Assembly: GCF_030812785.1 (NCBI RefSeq) | Contig: NZ_JAUSTJ010000001.1 | Location: 1,845,348 to 1,909,347 of the forward strand | Direction of reading: 5' to 3' | DNA from: Sphingomonas kyeonggiensis | GTDB taxonomy: Bacteria > Pseudomonadota > Alphaproteobacteria > Sphingomonadales > Sphingomonadaceae | Length of the DNA: 64,000 nucleotides | Part shown: in pieces, positions 16,087-24,125 of the stretch | Position numbering within the stretch: position 1 is the stretch's first letter | How the letters are laid out: every line of letters starts with the position of its first letter | The notes under the pieces: generated by a model | Told to the model about the DNA's origin: nothing | Databases searched by the model: none | Seen by the model: the letters and a program-made list of their open reading frames with translations, nothing else | Program-made: the position numbers and the translations under genes

Positions 16087-16094
16087 AGTCAGTA
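16083..16094. promoter_or_regulatory. TetR operator candidate O3 over the -10 box
   Basis: TACCAGTCAGTA sits inside the larger imperfect palindrome CTATAC-CAGTCA-GTATAG and overlaps the -10 element. It shares the TACC-N4-GTA pattern with O2 and resembles O1, which points to one regulator for all three. Confidence 0.65.
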
Positions 16095-16324
16095 TAGAAA
16101 TGAGGGAAGTTGCCGAAGCGAGGGAATGGGACTGGGGTCCTAGCCCGAAACTCCAGCAGCGCTGAATTTGGACAGGACCGGGACGGTGCGCCGCAGACAC
16201 ATGCGTCTGCGCGAAGGCCTCGTCTCGTGCCGGTTGAGGATGACCGGAAATGCTCGCGGAAACAGCTCCGCGCGGCACGGGGAGGTTTTGCCTTCCGCCG
16301 GGCAACAAGCAGGAGGAGACGATC

Positions 16325-16714
16325 ATGGCCTATCTCAACTTTTCCGCGCTCGAGGGGCGCCCGGTCATGGCGCCTGCCGATGTCCTCCCGGTCACCGGCT
16401 TCTCCGCGCTCGAATGGCAGGTCGTCGCGATCGCGCAGCACGACCGGCTGGCGAGCCTCGAGAAACCCGGCCGCCTCTCGGTGGCGCTGGGCATGATCTT
16501 CGGGGGTGAGAGCCCCAATCCCAAGCTTGCGGATCTCAAGCTGGAGGCGCTGCGCCGGATGTCGGTGCTCGCCTGGCACAAGGGCTATGCCGTGCCGCGT
16601 CACGAGATCCGCGCCTTCCACGAAGCGGGCTTCACGCCCGACCAATATGAAACGCTGCTCGCGAGCATCAGCCGCGGCCGGGCAGCCCTTAATCAGGGGA
16701 AGCGATTCCAATGA
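16325..16714 (+). CDS. Unknown 129-residue protein heading the efflux operon
   Basis: A soluble 129-residue protein preceded by a very good ribosome-binding site, AGGAGGAGA. It starts MAYLNFSALEGRPV and ends GRAALNQGKRFQ, and has no signal peptide or membrane helix. The C-terminal half has a helix-turn-helix-like look (YAVPRHEIRAFHEAGFTPDQYE) but no family I can name. It is the first gene after the TetR-controlled promoter and overlaps the adaptor gene by ATGA, so it is made with the pump. A role as an accessory or regulatory protein of the pump is an inference. Confidence 0.8.
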   Translation: MAYLNFSALEGRPVMAPADVLPVTGFSALEWQVVAIAQHDRLASLEKPGRLSVALGMIFGGESPNPKLADLKLEALRRMSVLAWHKGYAVPRHEIRAFHEAGFTPDQYETLLASISRGRAALNQGKRFQ

Positions 16715-17985
16715 ACATGATCTCGCGCATCGAAACCGAGACCGGCGACAACAAGCCGGGCGTCTCGGCCCGTATCCGCCGCATGCCCTTGTGGCAGCGC
16801 GGTAGCCTGGTTGCGATCCCCGTGGTGCTGGTCGCCGCCGGCCTGGGCATCGCCAGCAAGGACGCGCCCGCCGCGATGGCGGCCCCGCCGCCGCCGGTGG
16901 TGACCGTCTCCACCCCGCTGGTCCGCGACATCAACGAGTGGGACGACTATGTCGGCCGCTTCGAGCCGAGCCGCGCGGTCGAGGTGCGTCCGCGCGTCTC
17001 GGGTGCGATCACCGGCGTCCACTTCACCGATGGCGCGATCGTCCAGAAGGGCCAGCTGCTCTTCACGATCGACCAGCGTCCTTTCGCCGCAGCGCTGGCC
17101 GAGGCCCGGGCCGGGCTGGCCAGCGCCGAGAGCGATCTCGCGCTGGCCCGTTCCGACCTGAGCCGCGCCGAGCGTCTCGTTTCGGTCGAGGCGGTGTCGA
17201 AGAGCGATGTCGAGCGGCTCCAGGCCCGCGTTCGTGCCGCCGACGCCGCCGTCTCGGCTGCCCAGGCCCGCGTCCGCAGCCGCGCGCTCGACATGGAGTT
17301 CACCCAGGTCCGCGCGCCGATCGCCGGCCGCATCTCGGATCGCCGCGTCGATCCGGGCAACCTGGTCGCCGCGGGCGAGGGGCAGGGCGGTTCGCTGCTG
17401 ACCACGATCAACGCGCTCGATCCGATCTACTTCACCTTCGACGGTTCGGAGGCTTTGTTCCTCAAGACCAAGCGCGCGAAGGAAGCGGGCGCCCAGGAAT
17501 CGCCGGTGGAGATCCGTCTGCAGGACGAGACCGACTACAAGTGGAAGGGCAAGCTCGACTTCACCGATAACGGGCTCGATCCCAAGTCGGGCACGATCCG
17601 CGGGCGCGCGGTGCTGAGCAACCCGGGCATGTTCCTGACGCCCGGCATGTTCGGCAACATGCGCCTCTCGGCCGGCGGCACCACCCAGGCGCTGATGGTG
17701 CCCGATGCTGCGATCCAGACCGACCAGGCCCGCAAGCTGGTCCTGGTCGTCGGCAAGGACGGCAGCGTCGCACCGAAGCCGGTGACGCTCGGCCCGGTCG
17801 TTGACGGCCTGCGTGTCGTTCGCACCGGTCTGACCGCCCAGGACAAGGTCGTGATCTCGGGCACCCAGTTCGCGCAGCCCGGGGGCAAGGTGACCCCCAA
17901 GGCCGGCAAGATCGAGCCCACCGCAACCAGTCAGGCGCCGGCCCTCACGGCGCCGGTCACCGGCGAAGCAACTTTCGCCCGTTGA
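16711..17985 (+). CDS. RND efflux periplasmic adaptor (membrane fusion protein)
   Basis: A 424-residue AcrA-type adaptor. A cytosolic tail of ~30 residues precedes the single membrane anchor (SLVAIPVVLVAAGLGIA). The lipoyl/barrel-sandwich halves are VRPRVSGAITGVHFTDGAIVQKGQLLFTID (in pieces) and FTQVRAPIAGRISDRRVDPGNLV, flanking a coiled-coil hairpin rich in Ala/Arg (~130-200). Beta-barrel and membrane-proximal domains follow. No lipobox is seen, so it is anchored by the N-terminal helix. It bridges the permease at 18060 and the outer membrane factor at 21357. Confidence 0.93.
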   Translation: MNMISRIETETGDNKPGVSARIRRMPLWQRGSLVAIPVVLVAAGLGIASKDAPAAMAAPPPPVVTVSTPLVRDINEWDDYVGRFEPSRAVEVRPRVSGAITGVHFTDGAIVQKGQLLFTIDQRPFAAALAEARAGLASAESDLALARSDLSRAERLVSVEAVSKSDVERLQARVRAADAAVSAAQARVRSRALDMEFTQVRAPIAGRISDRRVDPGNLVAAGEGQGGSLLTTINALDPIYFTFDGSEALFLKTKRAKEAGAQESPVEIRLQDETDYKWKGKLDFTDNGLDPKSGTIRGRAVLSNPGMFLTPGMFGNMRLSAGGTTQALMVPDAAIQTDQARKLVLVVGKDGSVAPKPVTLGPVVDGLRVVRTGLTAQDKVVISGTQFAQPGGKVTPKAGKIEPTATSQAPALTAPVTGEATFAR

Positions 17986-18059
17986 CCATCAGCCGCCGGC
18001 TCTCCCCAGGGGCCGGCGGCTGACCCTTTTTCCGAACTCAATTCACGAGGAGTGGCCCG

Positions 18060-21000
18060 ATGCGCCTCTCACGGTTCTTCATCACGCGCCCGATCTTCGC
18101 GGCTGTGATCGCGGTGATCATCACGATCATCGGCGCGATCGCCTATCTGGCGCTGCCGATTTCCCAATATCCCGACATCGTCCCGCCGACGGTGACGGTC
18201 ACCGCTTCCTATCCGGGCGCCTCGGCAGAGACGGTCGCGGAAACCGTGGCCGCGCCGATCGAGCAGGAGATCAACGGCGTCGACGACATGCTCTACCAGT
18301 CGTCGCAGTCGACCGGTGACGGCAACGTCACCATCACCGTCACCTTCAAGTCCGGGACCAACCTGGATGCGGCGCAGGTGCTGGTGCAGAACCGCGTCGC
18401 GGTCGCCATTCCGCGCCTGCCCGAAGAGGTGCAGCGCCTGGGCGTCGTGACGCGCAAGACCACGCCGGACTTCCTGCTGGTCGTGAACCTGATCTCGCCC
18501 GACAATTCGGTCGATCGCGAGTACATCTCCAACTACGCGCTGACCCAGGTTAAGGACCGGCTTGCCCGTGTCGAAGGCGTGGGTGACGTGCGCATGTTCG
18601 GTGCGCGCGACTATGCGATGCGCGTGTGGATCGATCCAGGCCGCGCCGCCGCGCTCAACCTGACCGCGGGCGACATCGTCCAGGCGCTGCGCGCGCAGAA
18701 CGTCCAGGTTGCCGCCGGCACGCTCGGCCAGCCGGGCTCGACTCCGACCGGCAACGCCTTCCAGCTCAACATCGAGACGCAGGGCCGCCTGAAGGACCCG
18801 GCGCAGTTCGGCCAGGTCGTCATCCGCACCGATGCCGATGGGCACCAGGTGCGCGTGAGCGACGTGGCGCGCGTCGAACTGGGTGCGGCGGACTATTCGT
18901 CCAACACCTATCTCTCGAACAAGCCGACCGTGATCCTCGCCGTCTTCCAGCGCCCGGGCTCGAACGCCCTCGCCGCTGCCAATGCGGTGCAGGACCAGCT
19001 GAAGCTGATGTCCAAGAACTTCCCGAAGGGCTTGGAATATCGCGTCATCTACAACCCGACCGAGTTTATCGCCCAGTCGATCGACGCGGTCTATCACACG
19101 CTGGGCGAAGCGATCCTGCTCGTCGTGCTGGTGGTCATCGTCTTCCTCCAGAAGTGGCGTGCGGCGATCATCCCGGTGCTCGCCATCCCGGTGTCGCTGA
19201 TCGGCACGATGGCGGTGCTGCTGCCGCTTGGCTACTCGCTCAACAACCTCTCGCTGTTCGGCCTGGTGCTGGCGATCGGTATCGTCGTCGACGACGCCAT
19301 CGTCGTGGTCGAGAATGTCGAGCGCAACCTGGCGCGGGGCATGACTCCGCTCAAGGCGGCGCAAACCTCAATGGACGAAGTGTCCGGTGCGCTCGTCGCG
19401 ATCGTGCTGGTGCTGCTCGCGGTGTTCCTGCCGACCCTGTTCCTCAACGGTCTGTCGGGCGCCTTCTACAAGCAGTTCGCCGTGACGATCTCGGCCGCGA
19501 CCGCGATCTCGCTGCTCGTCTCGCTGACTCTGTCGCCCGCCATGGCCGCCGTGCTGCTGCGCCACCATGACAGCGAGGCCAAGGGGCCGGTCGGCAGGCT
19601 GCTGCGCCGCGGCGCCGATGCGTTCAACAATGGCTTCGAGCGGATGAGCGTCGGCTATGCCAAGCTCACCCAGGTGCTGGTCACCCGCCCGAAGCGGATG
19701 ATGGTCACCTATGTCGGCCTGATCGCCGCCACCGTGGGCATGTTCTGGGTGACGCCGGTCGGCTTCATTCCGCAGCAGGACCAGGGCTACTTCCTCACCG
19801 TCATCCAGCTGCCGCCGGGCTCGTCGCTCGAGCGTACCGACGAAGTGATGCGCAAGGTCGTCGCCCGCATCCTGCCGATCCCGGGTGTGAAGGGCTCGGT
19901 GATGCTCGCCGGCTTCGACGGCCCGTCGCAGACGCTCGCTCCGAACTCGGCCGCCGCCTATGTGCCTTTGCTCTCCTTCGAGGAGCGCAAGAAGCTGGGC
20001 GTCAGCATCGAGGACATCATGGGCGAGGCACGCAAGCGCACCGCCGACATCAACGAGGCGATGCTGCTCGTCGTCCCGCCGCCCGTCATCCAGGGCATCG
20101 GTTCGGCCGGTGGCTATCGGATGATGATCGAGGACCGCGCCGAGCATGGCTATGACGAACTCGGCAAGACCGCCTTCGGTCTGATCGGCAAGGCCAACCA
20201 GACTCCCGGCCTGAAGCAGATCTACACCTTCTACAACACCGCCACCCCGCGCGTGTTCGCCGATATCGACCGCCGCAAGGCGGACATGCTCGGCGTGCCC
20301 CCGGAGCGGGTGTTCGAGGCGCTGAACGTCTATCTCGGCTCGGCCTTCGTGAACGACTTCAACATGCTCGGCCGCACCTATCGGGTGACCGCGCAGGCTG
20401 ACGCGCCGTTCCGTTCGACCGAGGCGGATATCGCCAACCTCAAGACCCGCTCGAACTCGGGTGCGATGGTGCCGATCGGTTCGGTGTCGACCTTCGAGAA
20501 CAAGACCGGTCCGTACCGCGTGACGCGTTACAACCTGTTCCCGGCGGTCGAAGTGGATGGCGATACCGCTCCGGGCTACAGCTCGGGCGCCTCGCTCGAC
20601 ACGATGGAGAAGCTCGCGAGCGAGCTGCCTCCGGGCTATGGCGCCGAGTGGACCGGCATTGCCTTCCAGCAGAAGATGGCTGGCAGCACCGCGGGTCTCG
20701 TCTTCGCCCTGGCCGTGGTGTTCGTCTTCCTGGTGCTGGCGGCGCAATATGAGAGCCTGACCATGCCGCTGGCGATCATCCTGATCGTGCCGATGTGTCT
20801 GCTTGCGGCCATGGCCGGCGTGAACCTCAGGGGCATGGACAACAACGTCCTCACCCAGATCGGCCTGGTCGTGCTGATCGCGCTGGCGGCGAAGAACGCG
20901 ATCCTCGTGGTCGAGTTCGCCAAGCAGGCCGAGGAGCAGGATGGCCTGTCGCCGGTGGAAGCTGCGGTGCGTGCCGCCCGTGACCGCCTGCGTCCGATCC

Positions 21001-21254
21001 TGATGACCTCGTTCGCCTTCATCCTCGGCGCCGTGCCGCTGCTGATCGCGAGCGGCGCGGGTGCGGAGCTCCGCCAGGCGCTCGGTACCGCGGTGTTCTT
21101 CGGGATGATGGGCGTGACTGCCTTCGGCCTGCTGTTCACGCCGACCTTCTACGTCGTGTGCCGCGCCCTTGGGGACCGCATCGCCAGGATGCGCGGCAAC
21201 CGCAAGGCGCATGACGAAGGTGGCCATGCGCCCGAACTGGTGCCGGCTGAATGA
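18060..21254 (+). CDS. RND multidrug efflux permease (HAE1 family)
   Basis: A 1064-residue inner membrane pump, the usual length for AcrB-like proteins. It starts MRLSRFFITRPIFAAVIAV, the standard first helix. The proton-relay aspartates lie in IVVDDAIVVVEN (about Asp411-Asp412), and the partner lysine in AAKNAILVVEF. Twelve helices and two large periplasmic loops are evident, the second beginning after GFIPQQDQGYF. AGGAGTGG precedes the ATG, 75 bases after the adaptor gene. It exports hydrophobic drugs or solvents using the proton gradient, in a tripartite complex with its neighbours. Confidence 0.96.
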   Translation: MRLSRFFITRPIFAAVIAVIITIIGAIAYLALPISQYPDIVPPTVTVTASYPGASAETVAETVAAPIEQEINGVDDMLYQSSQSTGDGNVTITVTFKSGTNLDAAQVLVQNRVAVAIPRLPEEVQRLGVVTRKTTPDFLLVVNLISPDNSVDREYISNYALTQVKDRLARVEGVGDVRMFGARDYAMRVWIDPGRAAALNLTAGDIVQALRAQNVQVAAGTLGQPGSTPTGNAFQLNIETQGRLKDPAQFGQVVIRTDADGHQVRVSDVARVELGAADYSSNTYLSNKPTVILAVFQRPGSNALAAANAVQDQLKLMSKNFPKGLEYRVIYNPTEFIAQSIDAVYHTLGEAILLVVLVVIVFLQKWRAAIIPVLAIPVSLIGTMAVLLPLGYSLNNLSLFGLVLAIGIVVDDAIVVVENVERNLARGMTPLKAAQTSMDEVSGALVAIVLVLLAVFLPTLFLNGLSGAFYKQFAVTISAATAISLLVSLTLSPAMAAVLLRHHDSEAKGPVGRLLRRGADAFNNGFERMSVGYAKLTQVLVTRPKRMMVTYVGLIAATVGMFWVTPVGFIPQQDQGYFLTVIQLPPGSSLERTDEVMRKVVARILPIPGVKGSVMLAGFDGPSQTLAPNSAAAYVPLLSFEERKKLGVSIEDIMGEARKRTADINEAMLLVVPPPVIQGIGSAGGYRMMIEDRAEHGYDELGKTAFGLIGKANQTPGLKQIYTFYNTATPRVFADIDRRKADMLGVPPERVFEALNVYLGSAFVNDFNMLGRTYRVTAQADAPFRSTEADIANLKTRSNSGAMVPIGSVSTFENKTGPYRVTRYNLFPAVEVDGDTAPGYSSGASLDTMEKLASELPPGYGAEWTGIAFQQKMAGSTAGLVFALAVVFVFLVLAAQYESLTMPLAIILIVPMCLLAAMAGVNLRGMDNNVLTQIGLVVLIALAAKNAILVVEFAKQAEEQDGLSPVEAAVRAARDRLRPILMTSFAFILGAVPLLIASGAGAELRQALGTAVFFGMMGVTAFGLLFTPTFYVVCRALGDRIARMRGNRKAHDEGGHAPELVPAE

Positions 21255-21260
21255 TGAACC

Positions 21261-21340
21261 GTCGCCCCGGCGAAAGCCGGGGCCTCGGGCGGCTCTTTTC
21301 CCGCCATCGCCTGAGATCCCGGCTTCCGCCGGGATGACGG
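21261..21340. repeat. Inverted repeat, family D
   Basis: The left arm GTCGCCCCGGCGAAAGCC and right arm GGCTTCCGCCGGGATGAC are imperfect reverse complements, related to the pair at 15913. It fills the gap between the permease and the outer membrane factor and could reduce read-through into the latter. Confidence 0.75.
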
Positions 21341-21356
21341 GCAGGAGGAAGTTGAA

Positions 21357-22757
21357 ATGACCTACCGTATTTTCCTCGCAACCGCTTCGGCCCTGGCGCT
21401 CGCCGCCTGCGCCGCCGGTCCGAACTATGTCGCGCCGACGCCGCCGCAGACCGCCGCGGGCAATTTCGTCGCCGCCAATCCCGCGGTCACCGCCGAGCCC
21501 GTGCAGGGCGACTGGTGGCGGCTCTACAATGACCCCGTCCTCGACCAGCTCGTCTCCGACGCGCTGGCTGCCAACACCGACATCCGCGTCGCGGTGGCGC
21601 GGATCGAGAAGGCCCGGGCCACGCTGCGCGGCGCCAAGGCCAACCAGCTGCCCCAGGCGACCCTGGGCGCCGGCGCCAATTACGGCCGCCTGCCCGAAGG
21701 TCAGCGCCAGCCCTCCGCGCCGCTCAACGACTGGCAGATCGATGCCGGCCTGAGCGTCAGCTACGAGGCGGACCTGTTCGGCCGCCTCAGCCGCGGCACC
21801 GAGGCCGCGCGCGGCGATGTCGGCGCGGCGGAAGCCGATGCCGATGCGGTCCGCGTGATCGTCGCCGCCGATACGGCGCGTGCCTATGCCGATGCCACCT
21901 CGTCTGCCGAGCGGCTGGGCGTGGCCGAGCATATCGTCCAGCTGCTCGACCAATCGATCGAGCTGACCGAGCGGCGCCGCGGCGTTGGTCTCGCGACCCG
22001 GCTCGACACCGCCCGGATCGGCGCGCTGCGCAACCAGCGCCAGGCCGATGTGCCGGCGCTCAAGGCGTCGCGTGACGCCGCGCTGTTCCGCCTCGCCACG
22101 CTGACCGGCCGCACCCCCGCCGATCTGCCGGCGGTGGTGGGTGAGCGCAACACGACGCTGCGCCTCAGCCAGCCGATTCCGGTCGGCGACGGTGCGGCGC
22201 TGCTCGCCCGTCGGCCCGATATCCGAGCCGCCGAGCGCCGCCTCGCCGCTGCCACCGCACGGATCGGCGTGGCGACCGCGGACCTCTATCCGCGCATCAC
22301 CCTCGGCGCCTCGGGCGGCTCGACCGGTACCGATTTCGGTGACGTGTTCGGTGCCGGGCCGCTGCGCTGGCTGGTCGGCGGACTGCTCAACTGGGCGGTG
22401 AATCCGGGCCCGGCACGCGCCCGCGTCGCGGGGGCCGAGGCCGATACCAAGGTCGCGCTCGCTACCTTTGACGGCACGGTGCTCAACGCCTTGCAGGAAA
22501 CCGAGACCGCGCTCTCCGCCTATGGCCATGCGCTTGAGCGGCGCACCGCGCTGCAGGCGGCGCGCAACGAGGCGGAGGCGGCGGTCAACATCGCCCGTGC
22601 CCGCCAGCGCGAGGGCGACATCGACTCGCTCGCGCTGCTCGACGCCGAGCGTACCTTCGCCGATGCCGAGGCCGCGTTGGCCCAGGCGGACGCCTTCATC
22701 GCCGAGACTCAGGTGGACCTGTTCCGCGCGCTTGGCGGGGGCTGGCAGAAGAGCTGA
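21357..22757 (+). CDS. Outer membrane efflux lipoprotein, NodT/OprM family
   Basis: A 466-residue TolC-like channel. The signal peptide ends in the lipobox LAAC with Cys18, so it is a lipoprotein. YVAPTPP follows, then WWRLYNDPVLDQLVSDALAANTD (in pieces), a hallmark of NodT-type factors. The two coiled-coil repeats include GLSVSYEADLFGRL, RARVAGAEADTK and SALLDAERTFADAEAAL-like segments. It forms the exit duct for the pump encoded just upstream; AGGAGGAAG gives the ribosome-binding site. Confidence 0.94.
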   Translation: MTYRIFLATASALALAACAAGPNYVAPTPPQTAAGNFVAANPAVTAEPVQGDWWRLYNDPVLDQLVSDALAANTDIRVAVARIEKARATLRGAKANQLPQATLGAGANYGRLPEGQRQPSAPLNDWQIDAGLSVSYEADLFGRLSRGTEAARGDVGAAEADADAVRVIVAADTARAYADATSSAERLGVAEHIVQLLDQSIELTERRRGVGLATRLDTARIGALRNQRQADVPALKASRDAALFRLATLTGRTPADLPAVVGERNTTLRLSQPIPVGDGAALLARRPDIRAAERRLAAATARIGVATADLYPRITLGASGGSTGTDFGDVFGAGPLRWLVGGLLNWAVNPGPARARVAGAEADTKVALATFDGTVLNALQETETALSAYGHALERRTALQAARNEAEAAVNIARARQREGDIDSLALLDAERTFADAEAALAQADAFIAETQVDLFRALGGGWQKS

Positions 22758-22762
22758 CACCA

Positions 22763-22890
22763 CTTCCCCTCCCCGAAGGGAGGGGACTGAGGGGTGGGTA
22801 GGGCCTGGCGATACGCTTACCGTGCCGCCGGGCCTTTCCGTATCGCCTGGACGCGACCCACCCCCCGGACTCCTCCCTTGCAGGGAGGGG
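22763..22890. repeat. Palindromic C/G-rich repeat, family B
   Basis: The element opens with CTTCCCCTCCCCGAAGGGAG and closes with CTCCCTTGCAGGGAGGGGAG, with GGGGTGGGT / ACCCACCCC as inner arms. It resembles those at 34905 and 39786. It separates the efflux operon from the OsmC gene. Confidence 0.7.
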
Positions 22891-22953
22891 AGAAAGAAAA
22901 TGCTACCCAAATGGGCTCTGGCGATGTCGGGCGGAGCCGCTAGTCTCCCCGCC

Positions 22954-23340
22954 ATGACCCAAGCCATCGCCAGGATCGGGCGCGACGCCCCTTACGCCAC
23001 CCAGATCGATTTCGGCACGCACCAGCTCGTCGGCGACGAGCCCGCCGAGCGCGGCGGCGGTGATGCCGGGCCGGCGCCCTATGAGCTGCTGCTCGGCTCG
23101 CTCGGCGCCTGCACCGCGATCACGCTGCGCATGTATGCCGAGCGCAAGCAATGGACGGTCGAGAATATCGAAGTCGCGCTGTTCCTCCACGGACAGGGCG
23201 AGACGCTCAACATCGAGCGCATCCTGACGATCACCGGCACCGATGCCGAACAGAATGCGCGTCTCGCCGAAATCGCCGAAAAGACGCCGGTCACCCTCAC
23301 CCTGAAGCGCGGTGTTCCGATCGAAACCCGGCTCGGGTGA
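22954..23340 (+). CDS. OsmC-family protein with a single conserved cysteine
   Basis: A 128-residue OsmC-fold protein. GSLGACTAITLRMYA carries the first active-site cysteine (Cys53). The second family cysteine, usually in a CPVH motif, is replaced by Thr111 in EKTPVTLTL, so a normal two-Cys hydroperoxide reductase mechanism is unlikely. I start at ATG 22954 (MTQAIARIG); ATG 22900 is in frame and follows GGGGAG, but its extra residues look like non-coding sequence. Cytosolic. It may bind lipids or thiols rather than reduce peroxide (inference). Its neighbours give no clear clue. Confidence 0.82.
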   Translation: MTQAIARIGRDAPYATQIDFGTHQLVGDEPAERGGGDAGPAPYELLLGSLGACTAITLRMYAERKQWTVENIEVALFLHGQGETLNIERILTITGTDAEQNARLAEIAEKTPVTLTLKRGVPIETRLG

Positions 23341-23396
23341 ACTTTGTTACAACTTAGCGCAACACCGCAGACGCATTTTGTCGTAGAAGCTGAAAT

Positions 23397-24125
23397 ATGC
23401 TTGCTACCGCGACTCAACAGGACGATTCGGCGACACTGCTCGTCGTAGATGACGACCGCGACATCCGCATGCTGCTGGCGAACAGCCTCGGCTCGCGCGG
23501 GTACAAGGTCGAAACCGCTTCCAGCACGCGCGACATGGACCAGATCCTCGCGCGCACGCCGGTCGATCTGGTGATCATGGACATCATGATGCCGGGCGAG
23601 GACGGGCTTTCCGCCTGTCGCCGTATCGCGCGTGCCGACGGGCCGGAGATCATCTTCCTGAGTGCGCTCGGCGAGGAGCAGGACCGTATCCTCGGCCTCG
23701 AGGTCGGCGCCGGCCATTATCTTCCCAAGCCGTGCAGCCCGCGCGAGATTCTCGCCACGGTGCGCGCGGCGCTGCGCAAGCGCGGTGCGGTCGCCGCCAC
23801 CAGCGAGAGCGGCGATGTCTACACCTTCGAGGGCTGGCGGATCGACCTGGGCAGCCACGAGCTGTTCGATCCCAACGGCGTGCTGGTCGGGCTGACCGAC
23901 GGCGAGTTCGCGGTGCTGCGCGTGTTCATCGAGCGGCCGCGCCGGGTGCTGAGCCGCGAGGCGCTGCTCGCGGCTGCCCGCGGGCCGGATTCGGACGCCT
24001 ATGACCGGGCGATCGACGTGCAGGTCAGCCGGTTGCGCCGCAAGCTGCGCTCGGGCGGAGACGAGATCATCCGCACCGTGCGCAATGAAGGCTATCTGTT
24101 CGTCCCCAAGGTGGTGCGCGCGTGA
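23397..24125 (+). CDS. OmpR-family response regulator
   Basis: A 242-residue regulator. The receiver carries the acidic pocket VVDDDRD, the phosphoacceptor Asp62 in LVIMDIMMPGEDG and Lys in YLPKPC. The C-terminal winged helix has FEGWRIDLGSHELFDPNG and DRAIDVQVSRLRRKL, as in OmpR/PhoB. Its stop overlaps the GTG start of the kinase gene, so the pair is coupled. The sulfotransferase-related genes begin 88 bases after the kinase, making them a candidate target; this is position-based inference. Confidence 0.92.
   Translation: MLATATQQDDSATLLVVDDDRDIRMLLANSLGSRGYKVETASSTRDMDQILARTPVDLVIMDIMMPGEDGLSACRRIARADGPEIIFLSALGEEQDRILGLEVGAGHYLPKPCSPREILATVRAALRKRGAVAATSESGDVYTFEGWRIDLGSHELFDPNGVLVGLTDGEFAVLRVFIERPRRVLSREALLAAARGPDSDAYDRAIDVQVSRLRRKLRSGGDEIIRTVRNEGYLFVPKVVRA

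Larger units (their letters stand above)
15906..16324 (+). other. Regulatory region and long leader of the RND efflux operon
   Basis: This 419-base gap holds an inverted repeat (15913-15991), two operator boxes, a strong promoter (16058-16086) and then an untranslated leader of about 230 bases before ATG 16325. The leader contains a hairpin CGCAGAC/GTCTGCG (16192-16211). It has no convincing ORF. The length of the leader suggests post-transcriptional control, but I do not recognise a known riboswitch. Confidence 0.65.

Noticed and set aside
15906..16324. Short ORFs in the efflux leader
   Set aside because: They lack ribosome-binding sites and have Arg/Ser-rich translations; the leader is better read as untranslated.
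19368..22967. 1199-codon open frame on the minus strand
   Set aside because: It lies antisense to the RND permease and outer membrane factor genes. Its residues are Arg/Gly/His-rich without domains, a shadow of high GC content.
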